The notes: a model not told the origin generated them from the sequence alone. Positions 1 to 9,153 are shown, numbered from the stretch's first letter. The stretch: DNA of 36,212 nt from Acidobacteriota bacterium (GCA_022340545.1 JAJDNV010000037.1:1-36212); one strand, 5' to 3'. Program-made: numbers and translations.

Positions 1-688
<688 letters not shown>

Positions 689-696
<8 letters not shown>

Positions 697-2905
697 GCTC
701 GTCGTCGAGATCGGCGTGGAGGAGATGCCCGCGCCGTGGCTCCCCGGTCTGGCCCGGCAGCTGGGATCGCGTTTCGCCGAGGTCGCGGGGAAGGAGCATC
801 TCGCGGCGACGGACGTCGGGACGTACTGGACGCCGCGCCGCCTCGTCCTCCGGGCCGAGATCCCCGGCCGTCAGCCGGACCGGGAGGAGCATGTGTGGGG
901 TCCCTCGCTGAAGGTCGCGAAGGATCCCTCCGGGAAGTGGACGGGCGCGGCCGAGGGCTTTGCCCGCAAGAACGCGGTGGGCGTCGAGGAGCTGCAGGAG
1001 GCCCCCCGGAACCCCGCCAGGCCCGAGGAGACGCATCTCCTGTTCGTCCGCAAGACCGCCGGGGCCGACGCCGCCGAGGTCCTTCCCGAGCTGTTCGCCT
1101 CGACCCTGCGGGCCCTCGCCTTCCCGAAGCGGATGAGCTGGGACGCCTGGATCGACGACGGTCGTGGGGCCTTCCCGTTCGGCCGACCCGTCCGCTGGTT
1201 TGTCGCACTGCTCGACGGGCGCGTTGTGCCGTTCGCCATTCACGCCCTCGAGGCGGGCGCGAAGGGGGACGTGGTCGTCGAGAGCGGCTCGCTGAGCCGG
1301 GGACACCGGTTTCTCCCCCGGGAGACGGCGGGTCAGCCCCTGAGCGTCACCTCGTTCGCCGAGCTGCGGGACGGATTACGCCGACGCTTCGTGATGGTCG
1401 ACCCGGCGGAGCGCCAGGAGCGGGTCGAGGAGGGACTCCGCGCCGTGGCTTCCGGCGCGGAGGTGGACGATCACGGCCTGACCCGGGAGTGGCGCGACCT
1501 CGTCGAGTACCCGACGGTCGTCGCCGGGGAGGTCCCGTCCGAGTTCCGGTCGCTCCCCATCGAGGTGCTCGAGACCGTCCTCACCCACCACCAGAAGTAC
1601 ATCCCCCTGCGGGACGCCGACGGGCAGGTCGCCCGCTTCGCCGCCGTCGTCAACGGGGACGGGGCGTCCGCGCCGGAGATCGTGCGGGGGATGGAGCGGG
1701 TCGTGGTGGCGCGGCTGCGGGACGGCGCGTTCTTCTTCGGGGAAGACCGCAAACGCCGGCTGGCCGACCGCGTCGAGGACCTCGCCGGCGTGACGTTCCA
1801 CCGGGGGCTCGGCAGCTACCGCGACAAGGCCGACCGCATGGTGCGCCTCGTGGGGATCATGGGAGAGATGGGGCTCCTCGACGCACCCTCCCGGGCCTCC
1901 GCCGAGCAGGCGGCCCGGCTGGCCAAGGCCGACCTCACGACGCTCATGGTCGGAGAGTTCCCCGAGCTGCAAGGGATCATGGGCGGGATCTACCTCGAAG
2001 CGGAGGGCGCAGCGGTCGAGGTGGCCACCGCCGTCCGGTGGCACTACCACCCGGTGGCAGTCGAAGAAGGCGCCGCCCCGGCGGCCGCGCTCGCCGGGCG
2101 GGACGCCGAGACCCGTGTCTTCGCCGTGGTGGCCCTCGCCGACAAGCTCGACACCCTGGCCGGCTACTTCGGGCTCGGCGAGCGCCCCACCGGAAGCCGC
2201 GATCCGTTCGGGCTGCGGCGCGCGGGGCAGGGGGCGGTTCGGGTCGTCCTCGATTTCTGGAGGCCGGGAGACGGCGAGCCCCGTCCGGATCTGGAGCGGC
2301 TGGCCGTGGCTGCGGTGCAAGGCCACGGCGACGGTCTGAAGAGGCCGCCCGACGAGGTCCGCTCGGCCCTCGTGCAGTTCCTCCTCGAGCGCTTCCAGTA
2401 CGTGCTCGAGAGCCGGGGCTTCCCGCCCGAGGAGGTCAAGGCCGTGCTCCGGGCCGACGAGGCCGGCGCCACGAGCGTCCGGGCCCTCGCCGACCCGCTG
2501 GACGCGGCACGGCGCGTGGCCGCCCTGCACCGGGTGCGGGCGGACTCGCGTGAGGACTTCGAGGCCCTGGCCGCCGCCTTCAAGAGGGCGAAGAACATCC
2601 TCTCGGAGCAGGAGCCGGCCCCGAAGGTGGACCCGGCACTGTTCGAAGACGACGCCGAGCGGGATCTTCACCGCGCGGTGACGTCGGCGGCGGCCGCCGC
2701 CGCGTCGGCGAACGCCGCCGGCGACGACGAGACGCACCTGCGCGGGCTCGCGGGGCTCAGAGGGCCCGTGGACCGCTTCTTTGACGACGTTCTGGTGATG
2801 GCGGAGGACCCGGGAATACGGGGCAACCGCCTCGCACTCCTCAGGGACACGCTGTCCCTCTTCTATCGCATCGCAGACATTCAAAAGCTCGGAGGTAGCT
2901 CGTGA
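689..2905 (+). CDS. glyS: Glycyl-tRNA synthetase beta subunit
   Basis: Beta subunit of the alpha2beta2 glycyl-tRNA synthetase; it binds the tRNA body and anticodon for GlyQ. It is 738 residues, slightly longer than the usual ~690. The N-terminus [20 protein letters not shown] is the family signature. [21 protein letters not shown] and [10 protein letters not shown] follow, and the C-terminal [19 protein letters not shown] region matches the DALR-like anticodon-binding part. The start is GTG at 689, inside the end of glyQ (8-bp overlap), with GGAGG at 678-682 six bases upstream supporting it. Its TGA overlaps the GTG of ppdK (GTGA). Large antisense ORFs here are shadows caused by high GC. Confidence 0.97.
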
Positions 2906-5739
2906 CTCAATACGTTTACTTCTTTGGAGGTGGCAAGGCGGACGGCCACAAGGACATGAAGGACACCCTCGGCGGCAAGGGCTCCGGCCTCGCCGAGATG
3001 ACCAACGCCGGCGCCCCCGTGCCGCCCGGGTTCACCATTACCACCCAGGCGTGCAACGCGTTCGTCGACCAGGGCCGGGTTCCGCCCGAGGTGGACGAGC
3101 AGACCGAAGCCGCCCTGGCCCGGCTCGAGGAGCTGGAGGGCAAGAAGCTCGGCGACTCCGAGAACCCGCTCCTCGTTTCGGTCCGCAGCGGCGCCAAGTT
3201 CTCGATGCCGGGGATGATGGACACCATCCTCAACCTGGGCCTCAACGACCAGTCGGTCGAGGGTCTCAAGAAGAAGACCGGCAACGGGCGCTTCGCCAAG
3301 GACAGCTACCGGCGCTTCATGCAGATGTACGGCAACGTGGTCCTCGGCGTCGATAAGGACGCCTTTGAGCACGAGCTCAACGCGGTCAAGAAGAAGGCGA
3401 AGGTGAAGGCCGACGTCGACCTCGACGAGGCCGATCTCGACGACGTCATCGCCCGCTACAAGAAGGTCGTGAAGCGAGAGGTCCACCAGGACTTCCCGCA
3501 GGACGCGCGGGAGCAGCTCGTCGGGGCGCGCGACGCCGTCTTCGAGTCGTGGATGAATCCCCGGGCCATCACCTACCGCAAGCTCAACGACATCCCCCAT
3601 GACCTCGGGACCGCGGTCAACGTCCAGACGATGGTCTTCGGGAACATGGGCGACTCCTCGGCCACCGGCGTCGGCTTCACCCGCGACCCCGGGACCGGCG
3701 CGAAACAGTTCTACGGCGAGTTCCTGCAGAACGCCCAGGGCGAGGACGTCGTGGCCGGCATCCGCACGCCTCACCCGATCGCCGACCTCGAGGAGCTGAT
3801 GCCGGCGGCCTACCGGCAGCTGCGCGACATCACGACCCGCCTGGAGAAGCACTACAAGGACGTCCAGGACTTCGAGTTCACCATCCAGGAAAACAAGCTG
3901 TATATGCTCCAGACCCGCAACGGCAAGCGGACCGGGCTGGCCGCCATCAACATTGCCGTCGACATGGTGGAGGAAGGCATCCTTACGCCGGCGGAGGCCA
4001 TCCAGAAGATCGAGGCCCAGGCCCTCGACCAGCTGCTTCATCCCATCTTCGACCCGAAGGCCCGGGCGAAGGCCGAGGTCGTGGCCAAGGGGCTCGCCGC
4101 CTCGCCGGGCGCGGCCGCGGGCGCGGTCGTGTTCACCGCGGACGACGCGGTGGCCTGGGCCCAGAAGGGCAAGAAGGTCATGCTCGTCCGGATGGAGACG
4201 GTTCCCGACGACATTCATGGGATGAGCGTCGCCCAGGGCGTCGTGACCGCCACCGGCGGCATGACGTCCCACGCGGCGGTCGTCGGCCGCCAGATGGGCA
4301 AGCCCTCGGTGGTCGGTTGCGGGGCGCTGGACATCAACAGCAAGGTCAAGCAGGTGAAGGTCGACGGCAGGGTTGTCAATGAGGGCGACTTCCTGTCCAT
4401 CGACGGCTCCACCGGTGACGTCATGCTCGGCCAGGTGCCGACGAGCCCCTCCGAGGTGATCCAGGTCGTGCAGGGCAGGCTCAAGCCCGAGAAGTCGGCC
4501 GTCTACCAGAAGTTCGAGAAGCTGCTGGGCTGGGCCGACGAGATCCGTCGTCTCGGCGTCCGGGCCAACGCCGACGGGCCGAGGGACGCGAAGATCGCCT
4601 TCGCCTTCGGCGCCCGGGGGATCGGCCTCTGCCGTACCGAGCACATGTTCTTCGCCCAGGACCGGCTGAAGCTCGTGGTGAAGATGATCCTCTCCGCCGC
4701 CCGCGGCCAGAAGGGTCTCGATCTCACCGCGGACCTCAAGGCCCGGATCAAGGAGGCGAAGGGCCGGACCGCGAGCGAGCTTCGCAAGGAGCTCGCGAAG
4801 GTGCAGAAGGAGTACGGCAAGCACATCGCCGAGTACACCGGCGCCCTCAAGGGCCTGATGCCCATGCAGAAGAAGGACTTCGTCGGCCTCTTCCGGGAGA
4901 TGCACGGCACCCCGGTGACCATCCGCGGGCTGGATCCGCCGCTGCACGAGTTCCTGCCCAAGCGCGAGGAGCTCATGGTCGAGGTGGCCGTCCTGAAGGC
5001 GAAGAACCCCAAGAAGAACGCCCGCAAGATCGCTCAGAAGGAGAAAATCCTCCGCGCGGTGGAGGAGCTGCACGAGTTCAACCCCATGCTCGGCCACCGC
5101 GGCTGCCGCCTCGGCATCACCTATCCGGAGATCACCCGCATGCAAGCGCGGGCCATCTTCGAAGCTGCGCTCCAAGTCGCGAAGACGGGACAGGATGTCA
5201 AGCCCGAGGTCATGATCCCGCTCGTCGGCCACGTCGAGGAGCTGAGACGGCAGAAGCAGATCGTGCTCGAAGAGGCGAAGGCCGTCCTCAGCAAGCCCGG
5301 CGGCGACAAGGTCGACTTCCTGGTGGGCACCATGATCGAGGTGCCCCGGGGCGCCATCACCGCGGACGAGGTCGCGAAGGAGGCCGACTTCTTCTCCTTC
5401 GGCACCAATGACCTGACCCAGATGGGCTTCGGTCTGAGCCGCGACGACGCCGGCAAGTTCCTGGTCTACTACCAGGAGCACGGCATCCTCGAGAAGGACC
5501 CCTTCGTGTCGATCGACGTCGATGGTGTCGGTGCCCTGGTCGAGATCGGCGTCAAGAAGGGCCGCGCCACCAAGCCCACGCTCAAGATCGGCATCTGCGG
5601 GGAGCACGGCGGCGACCCGGCGTCGATCCGCTTCTGTCACGAGGTCGGCCTCGACTACGTGTCCTGCTCGCCGTTCCGCGTGCCGATCGCGCGACTGGCC
5701 GCGGCGCAGGCCCAGCTCGAGAAGCCGATTGGTGACTGA
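2902..5739 (+). CDS. ppdK: Pyruvate, phosphate dikinase
   Basis: Interconverts pyruvate + ATP + Pi with PEP + AMP + PPi in the cytoplasm, at the glycolysis/gluconeogenesis node. Domain order is an N-terminal ATP-grasp region (start YVYFFGGGKADGHKDMKDTL), a swivelling phospho-His domain (GGMTSHAAVVGRQMGKPSVV, catalytic His near residue 456) and a C-terminal PEP/pyruvate TIM barrel with the catalytic Cys in GICGEHGGDP near residue 899. At 945 residues it is longer than the usual ~870-900. The excess includes Lys-rich segments near residues 155-190 and 600-650. The GTG start overlaps glyS by 4 bp, with GGAGG at 2891-2895 six bases upstream. A strong hairpin follows the stop. Linkage of ppdK to glyQS is found in several phyla. 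Confidence 0.97.
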   Translation: MTQYVYFFGGGKADGHKDMKDTLGGKGSGLAEMTNAGAPVPPGFTITTQACNAFVDQGRVPPEVDEQTEAALARLEELEGKKLGDSENPLLVSVRSGAKFSMPGMMDTILNLGLNDQSVEGLKKKTGNGRFAKDSYRRFMQMYGNVVLGVDKDAFEHELNAVKKKAKVKADVDLDEADLDDVIARYKKVVKREVHQDFPQDAREQLVGARDAVFESWMNPRAITYRKLNDIPHDLGTAVNVQTMVFGNMGDSSATGVGFTRDPGTGAKQFYGEFLQNAQGEDVVAGIRTPHPIADLEELMPAAYRQLRDITTRLEKHYKDVQDFEFTIQENKLYMLQTRNGKRTGLAAINIAVDMVEEGILTPAEAIQKIEAQALDQLLHPIFDPKARAKAEVVAKGLAASPGAAAGAVVFTADDAVAWAQKGKKVMLVRMETVPDDIHGMSVAQGVVTATGGMTSHAAVVGRQMGKPSVVGCGALDINSKVKQVKVDGRVVNEGDFLSIDGSTGDVMLGQVPTSPSEVIQVVQGRLKPEKSAVYQKFEKLLGWADEIRRLGVRANADGPRDAKIAFAFGARGIGLCRTEHMFFAQDRLKLVVKMILSAARGQKGLDLTADLKARIKEAKGRTASELRKELAKVQKEYGKHIAEYTGALKGLMPMQKKDFVGLFREMHGTPVTIRGLDPPLHEFLPKREELMVEVAVLKAKNPKKNARKIAQKEKILRAVEELHEFNPMLGHRGCRLGITYPEITRMQARAIFEAALQVAKTGQDVKPEVMIPLVGHVEELRRQKQIVLEEAKAVLSKPGGDKVDFLVGTMIEVPRGAITADEVAKEADFFSFGTNDLTQMGFGLSRDDAGKFLVYYQEHGILEKDPFVSIDVDGVGALVEIGVKKGRATKPTLKIGICGEHGGDPASIRFCHEVGLDYVSCSPFRVPIARLAAAQAQLEKPIGD

Positions 5740-5747
5740 CGCCCGGA

Positions 5748-5792
5748 CGCTCTGCGGGCACCCCGCCGTCCTTACCGGGTGCCCGCAGGGCG
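5748..5792 (+). terminator. Long GC hairpin after ppdK (probable transcript end)
   Basis: CTGCGGGCACCC (5752-5763) and GGGTGCCCGCAG (5777-5788) are perfect inverted complements around a 13-base loop. The stem extends by one U-G and three G-C/C-G pairs to 5748/5792, making about 16 bp just 8 bases after the ppdK stop. There is no T-tract, so it is not a textbook intrinsic terminator. It could be a transcript-stabilising 3' hairpin or a pause/Rho-linked end. It closes the glyQ-glyS-ppdK unit. Confidence 0.6.
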
Positions 5793-5834
5793 CTCAGCCG
5801 TCGGCCTGCAGCTCGGTGGCCACGATCATTCATT

Positions 5835-5871
5835 GACCCCCCACCCTATCCCTCCCCACGTAGGGGGAGGG
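5835..5871. repeat. 37-bp palindromic repeat, copy A
   Basis: First of two direct copies (35 of 37 bases identical to 5965-6001). It starts with a C-rich run and ends in a hairpin with arms CCCTCCCC (5850-5857) and GGGGAGGG (5864-5871) around ACGTAG. It lies in the gap between ppdK and mutL. Origin unknown; it looks like a short interspersed palindromic unit and not a coding remnant. Confidence 0.75.
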
Positions 5872-5964
5872 AAAGGCTTGAGATAGGCCACGGACGCCGA
5901 CGTGTCCCCAAGGAAGGGACACGCCGGCGGAACTGGGCCTGGTGCTCAACTGCGCCTGCAAATG
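5872..5964. other. Spacer between the two 37-bp repeats, no gene seen
   Basis: This stretch contains no ORF with family resemblance and no clear promoter. Most of the 315-bp ppdK-mutL gap is accounted for by the ppdK hairpin, the two palindromic repeats and the putative mutL promoter. A weak inverted pair, GTGTCCC/GGGACAC, occurs at 5898-5921 (gtgtccccaaggaagggacac). Confidence 0.4.
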
Positions 5965-6001
5965 GACCCCCCTCCCTAGCCCTCCCCACGTAGGGGGAGG
6001 G
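5965..6001. repeat. 37-bp palindromic repeat, copy B
   Basis: Second direct copy of the unit at 5835-5871, 130 bp downstream and differing at two positions (t for a at +9, g for t at +15). The hairpin arms CCCTCCCC/GGGGAGGG are unchanged. A third, degenerate arm pair (CCCTCTCC ACGT GGGGGG, 6003-6020) follows directly. This places a hairpin-rich block about 35-90 bp ahead of the mutL start. Confidence 0.75.
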
Positions 6002-6035
6002 GCCCTCTCCACGTGGGGGGTGTAGTGCTTGGGGT

Positions 6036-6041
6036 TATGAT
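6036..6041 (+). promoter_or_regulatory. Possible -10 box for mutL
   Basis: TATGAT is one base from the sigma70 consensus in a region otherwise made of GC runs. No good -35 lies 16-18 bp upstream, where the sequence is the G-rich third hairpin arm. If used, transcription would begin near 6048, only a few bases ahead of the GTG at 6055. Tentative. Confidence 0.3.
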
Positions 6042-6054
6042 CTTTGCCCGCTGA

Positions 6055-7860
6055 GTGAGAGCTGCCGAGGGGGGAGGGTTCCTGTCCGCAGTCGAACGTT
6101 TACCTGAAGACCTGGTCAATAAAATCGCGGCCGGGGAGGTCGTGGAGCGGCCGGCGTCCGTCGTCAAGGAGCTCATCGAGAACGCCATTGACGCGGGGGC
6201 GCGGAGTATCCACATCGACATCGAGGGCGGAGGGGCCGGCCTCGTCCGCGTGAGGGACGACGGCCGAGGGATGAGCCGGACGGACGCCGAGCTGGCCCTC
6301 GAGCGCCACGCCACCTCCAAGCTCCGGAAGTTGGAGGATCTGCAGGCGATGGCGACCCACGGGTTCCGGGGCGAGGCGCTTCCGTCGATCGCCGCGGTCT
6401 CCGAGCTGGTCCTGCGCACACGCGAGGACGGCACGGTCGAGGGGACCGAGATCGCGGTGAGCCACGGCCGCCGTCTCCACGTCCGCGACGCGGGACACCC
6501 GCGGGGCACCACCGTGGAGATGCGGGATCTGTTCGGGGCAGTGCCCGCCCGACGCAAGTTCCTGCGGGCCGCCTCCACCGAGGCGGGTCACGTGGCGGAG
6601 GCGGTCACACTGCTGGCTCTGGCCCGTCCGGAGACCGGGTTCTACCTCAAGTCGGGTGCGCGCCGGCTGCTGGAGGCGCCCCCCGTCGATGGCCTGGCCC
6701 CGCGCCTCTACCAGGTGTTTGGGCCGCGGCTGCTCGAGGATGTCGTGCCCGTGGAAGGAGGGGCCGACTGGGCGGTGGTTCGCGGCTTCGTCTCCCGTCC
6801 CGACCGGCCCCGGCCGTCGCGGCCGTCGCTGCGGCTCTACGTGAACCGGCGACCCGTGCGCGACCGGGCCCTGGCGAAGGCCGTCTCCGAGGCGTACCGG
6901 GGATCCGGCGGGGGCGAGCGAGGCTTCGAGGCGTTCCTGTTCGTCGAGGCGCCGCCCCACCTCGTGGACGTGAACGTCCACCCGGCCAAGACCGAGGTCC
7001 GCTTCGCGGACGCGCGCACGGTGTGGGCCGCGGTCGAGCGCGCGGTACGGGAGGCGCTGTCCGAGGGCGTGCGTGAGCTTCCCCGGGTCGAGGTCGGGCG
7101 GGACGCCGAGGACGGATCTGTGGCCGAGCGGGCCGCGGCCGCGACGCGCTCGTTCTTCGAGCACGGCTCCGCGTTGAGCGGGACGGCCCCGGCATCGGGC
7201 TGGGGCCGGCGGCCGGAAGCGCCGGACCGGGTGGCGGAGGTCTCGGCGTCGCCGGCACCGGCCGGCGCACCCCCGATCGTCCTCGGGCAGCACCGCCTCA
7301 CGTACATCGTGGCGAGCGACGGAGACGAGCTCGTTCTCGTCGACCAGCACACCGCGCACGAAAGGGTCCGCTTCGAGCGCCTCCTGGAGCGAGCCGGCCG
7401 CCACGCGGTCCAGTCGCAGGGCCTGGTGACGCCGCTGGTCCTCGAGCTCCCCCCGGAGCTGAGGCCGGTCCTGGACGCCCAGGCCGAGACGCTCGGCGAG
7501 CTCGGCTTCGACGTGGAGGCCTTCGGAGGCGGCTCGATCCGTCTGCGCGCCCTGCCTGCCGTGCTGGGACACAAGGACCCCGGACCCGCGCTGGAGGGCA
7601 TACTCCGGGACCTGGCCCAGCGCGGAGAAGCGGAGTGGGCGGTGGCGGGCACGCGAGACCGCCTGGCCGCAACCCTCGCGTGCCACTCCGCGGTTCGAGC
7701 GGGCCAGCCCCTGAACGTGGAGTCCATGTCGGCCATCGTGCGCGACCTGCTCCAGACCGCGCACCCGACGTTGTGTCCCCACGGGCGGCCGACCGTGGTG
7801 CGGATCCCCCGGGCCGAGGTCAGCCGCTGGTTCGGCCGAACCGGCTGGCGACGGCAGTAG
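6055..7860 (+). CDS. mutL: DNA mismatch repair protein MutL (endonuclease type)
   Basis: Matchmaker ATPase of mismatch repair, acting with MutS (not in this window). The N-terminal GHKL ATPase carries KIAAGEVVERPASVVKELIE, VRDDGRGM, HATSKL and GFRGEAL. A transducer domain follows (VNRRPVRD, VNVHPAKTEVRF), then a linker and the dimerisation domain from about residue 400. That domain has the metal-dependent nicking motifs: DQHTAHERVRFE (DQHA-x2-E-x4-E with Thr in the fourth position, Asp430), ACHSAV (Cys543) and CPHGRP (Cys574), so this is a nicking MutL unlike E. coli's. The start is uncertain: GTG 6055 has no Shine-Dalgarno, while an in-frame CTG at 6082 follows GGGGGGAGGG and would give a more typical N-terminus. 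Stop TAG. Confidence 0.96.
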   Translation: MRAAEGGGFLSAVERLPEDLVNKIAAGEVVERPASVVKELIENAIDAGARSIHIDIEGGGAGLVRVRDDGRGMSRTDAELALERHATSKLRKLEDLQAMATHGFRGEALPSIAAVSELVLRTREDGTVEGTEIAVSHGRRLHVRDAGHPRGTTVEMRDLFGAVPARRKFLRAASTEAGHVAEAVTLLALARPETGFYLKSGARRLLEAPPVDGLAPRLYQVFGPRLLEDVVPVEGGADWAVVRGFVSRPDRPRPSRPSLRLYVNRRPVRDRALAKAVSEAYRGSGGGERGFEAFLFVEAPPHLVDVNVHPAKTEVRFADARTVWAAVERAVREALSEGVRELPRVEVGRDAEDGSVAERAAAATRSFFEHGSALSGTAPASGWGRRPEAPDRVAEVSASPAPAGAPPIVLGQHRLTYIVASDGDELVLVDQHTAHERVRFERLLERAGRHAVQSQGLVTPLVLELPPELRPVLDAQAETLGELGFDVEAFGGGSIRLRALPAVLGHKDPGPALEGILRDLAQRGEAEWAVAGTRDRLAATLACHSAVRAGQPLNVESMSAIVRDLLQTAHPTLCPHGRPTVVRIPRAEVSRWFGRTGWRRQ

Positions 7861-7866
7861 CCTGTG

Positions 7867-7933
7867 GCTCGAACGGCTGTCTTTCGGAGGGGCTCCACCG
7901 TGGCCGTTGCCCGGTGAATCCCTCCGTTCGAGC
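7867..7933 (+). terminator. Inverted repeat just after mutL
   Basis: GCTCGAACGG (7867-7876) and CCGTTCGAGC (7924-7933) are a perfect 10-bp inverted pair starting six bases after the mutL stop, with a 47-base loop that has its own GGAGGG/CCCTCC pairing potential. No T-tract. It could be a 3' hairpin of mutL that predates the palindromic element immediately downstream. Function inferred from position only. Confidence 0.4.
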
Positions 7934-7945
7934 TACGGAGAACCT

Positions 7946-8198
7946 CTAGTGGTACGTCACCGAAATCGTGTGGACTGCATAGGCGTGGTGGCGCGCAGGC
8001 GGCCGGGGCCCCCGACGAGGACGCAGCTGTGCTTCGAAGTTGATGCTCGAGGCGCCCGAATCGTGAACAATGGCGTACCCCAGGAGGCTGACGGGGCCTG
8101 CGGCCCCGCACGATTCGGGCACCTCGCCGCAGACGGGGTGGCCGCCGAGCGCCCAACGCTCCAGTAGAACGCACACGAGTTCGGTGACAGGACACTAG
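7946..8198 (+). repeat. CTAG-ended palindromic element, copy 1 (long form)
   Basis: A 253-bp intergenic element between convergent mutL and the aminotransferase gene. The termini are inverted: CTAGTGGTACGTCACCGAA on the left, and CTAGTGTCCTGTCACCGAA reading inward from the right. The core GGGGCCCCCGACGAGGAC is at 8005-8022. Internally, GCCCGAATCGTG (8054-8065) pairs with CACGATTCGGGC (8109-8120), enclosing a second hairpin CGGGGCC-TGC-GGCCCCG (8092-8108). The right-hand CTAG supplies the TAG stop of the aminotransferase. Shadow ORFs through copies 1-3 give near-identical peptides (LGARRPPRLR), an independent sign of homology. Copies 1 and 2 share orientation; 3 and 4 are inverted. Confidence 0.88.
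8054..8120 (-). repeat. Internal double stem-loop module of element copy 1
   Basis: Outer 12-bp stem GCCCGAATCGTG/CACGATTCGGGC and inner 7-bp stem with a 3-base loop. Read on the minus strand it aligns with the module at 29401-29468 in copy 4: same order, same spacing, and base-pair-preserving changes in the arms. The short copies 2 and 3 lack it. Confidence 0.8.
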
Positions 8199-9061
8199 TC
8201 ACAATGGGCAAGCGCAAACTCGCGGAAGGCCGCCATCACCTTGCGCGTCACCGGCCCGGGCCGGCCGTCGGCGATCAGGCTCTCGTCCACCTGCCGGACC
8301 GGCAGGATCTCCCGCGTGGTGGAGCTAAGAAACGCCTCGTCGGCGCCGAGGAGGTCGTCCATCGTCAGCATCTCCTCCCGACTGGCCACACCGAGGGTCG
8401 GGGAGAGCTCGAGCACGATCTCCCGGGTGATGCCGCCCAGGATTCCCGCGCTGAGCGGCGGGGTACGGAGGGCTCCCTGGTTGACCACGAACACGTTGGT
8501 GCTCGCGCCCTCGGCGATGTGCCCTTCGTGGTTCAGGAGCACCGCCTCCTCCGCGCCCCGGGCCTTCGCCTCGCGCACGGCCAGGATGTTGTTCAGGAGG
8601 TTGGAGGACTTGATCACCGGATCCAGGCTCCGGGGGTGGTTGCGGCGGACGGCGACCGCGCACACGCGGATGCCCTCCTCGTACTGTCGCTCGGAGACCG
8701 GAGTCAGCTCCTTCTGTATCATGACGACGGTCGGGCCGACGACGGTGTCGAAGTCGTACGAGGAGTTGCCGACCCCGCGGCTGACGACGATGCGGACGTA
8801 GGACTCGACGTGGTCGGCCCGGGCGAGGAGGGCCCGGACCTGATCGAGGAGCTCGCCGTCCGTCGCCGGGACGGGGATGCCGAGACGGTCGGCCGATGCA
8901 CGCATCCGACGGAAGTGTCGGCCGCTCTGGAAGGGGCGCCCGTTGTAGGTGCGCAGCACCTCGTAGACGCTGTCGCCGAAGACGAAGCCGTTGTCGAGTA
9001 CCGGAACTCGCGCCTCGTGGAGGGGCACGATCTCACCGTTGACAGAGGCAAAGGATCCCAT
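8195..9061 (-). CDS. Class IV PLP aminotransferase (D-alanine/branched-chain type)
   Basis: Fold-type IV pyridoxal-phosphate enzyme, 288 residues. The Schiff-base lysine is in VIKSSNLLNN (Lys151), the cofactor-binding Glu in HIAEGASTNVF (Glu184), and GILGGITRE and SSTTREILPV follow in the usual order. The C-terminal part (AFLSSTTREILPVRQVDES) is closest by eye to D-amino-acid aminotransferases, but branched-chain aminotransferase (IlvE) and aminodeoxychorismate lyase share this scaffold and I cannot settle the substrate. Start ATG with no obvious Shine-Dalgarno. It is a single-gene unit divergent from uppP. Its TAG stop is the terminal CTAG of repeat element 1. Confidence 0.88.
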   Translation of the reverse strand: MGSFASVNGEIVPLHEARVPVLDNGFVFGDSVYEVLRTYNGRPFQSGRHFRRMRASADRLGIPVPATDGELLDQVRALLARADHVESYVRIVVSRGVGNSSYDFDTVVGPTVVMIQKELTPVSERQYEEGIRVCAVAVRRNHPRSLDPVIKSSNLLNNILAVREAKARGAEEAVLLNHEGHIAEGASTNVFVVNQGALRTPPLSAGILGGITREIVLELSPTLGVASREEMLTMDDLLGADEAFLSSTTREILPVRQVDESLIADGRPGPVTRKVMAAFREFALAHCD

Positions 9062-9092
9062 GGCTGATGCTCGCGGAGGCGTGGTCGGGCGA

Positions 9093-9153
9093 GGTGCGGT
9101 GACGCAGACCCCGATCCGACTACGTCCCGGCGACGACTGTACCTCACCGCACC
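9093..9153. promoter_or_regulatory. Spaced 10-bp inverted repeat in the divergent aminotransferase/uppP gap
   Basis: GGTGCGGTGA (9093-9102) and TCACCGCACC (9144-9153) are perfect inverted complements whose starts are 51 bp apart, close to five helical turns. They sit in the 132-bp region from which both genes diverge. This could be a paired operator or a structured leader. I see no convincing -35/-10 pair on either strand here. Confidence 0.35.

Noticed and set aside
2881-5640. 919-residue minus-strand ORF opposite ppdK
   Set aside because: Shadow of the real PPDK gene, which has intact catalytic motifs on the other strand.
6837-8195. ORFs through the repeat elements sharing peptides such as LGARRPPRLR
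   Set aside because: They recur because the DNA repeats recur. Frames differ in stops and length between copies, without coding conservation; used only as a sign of DNA homology.
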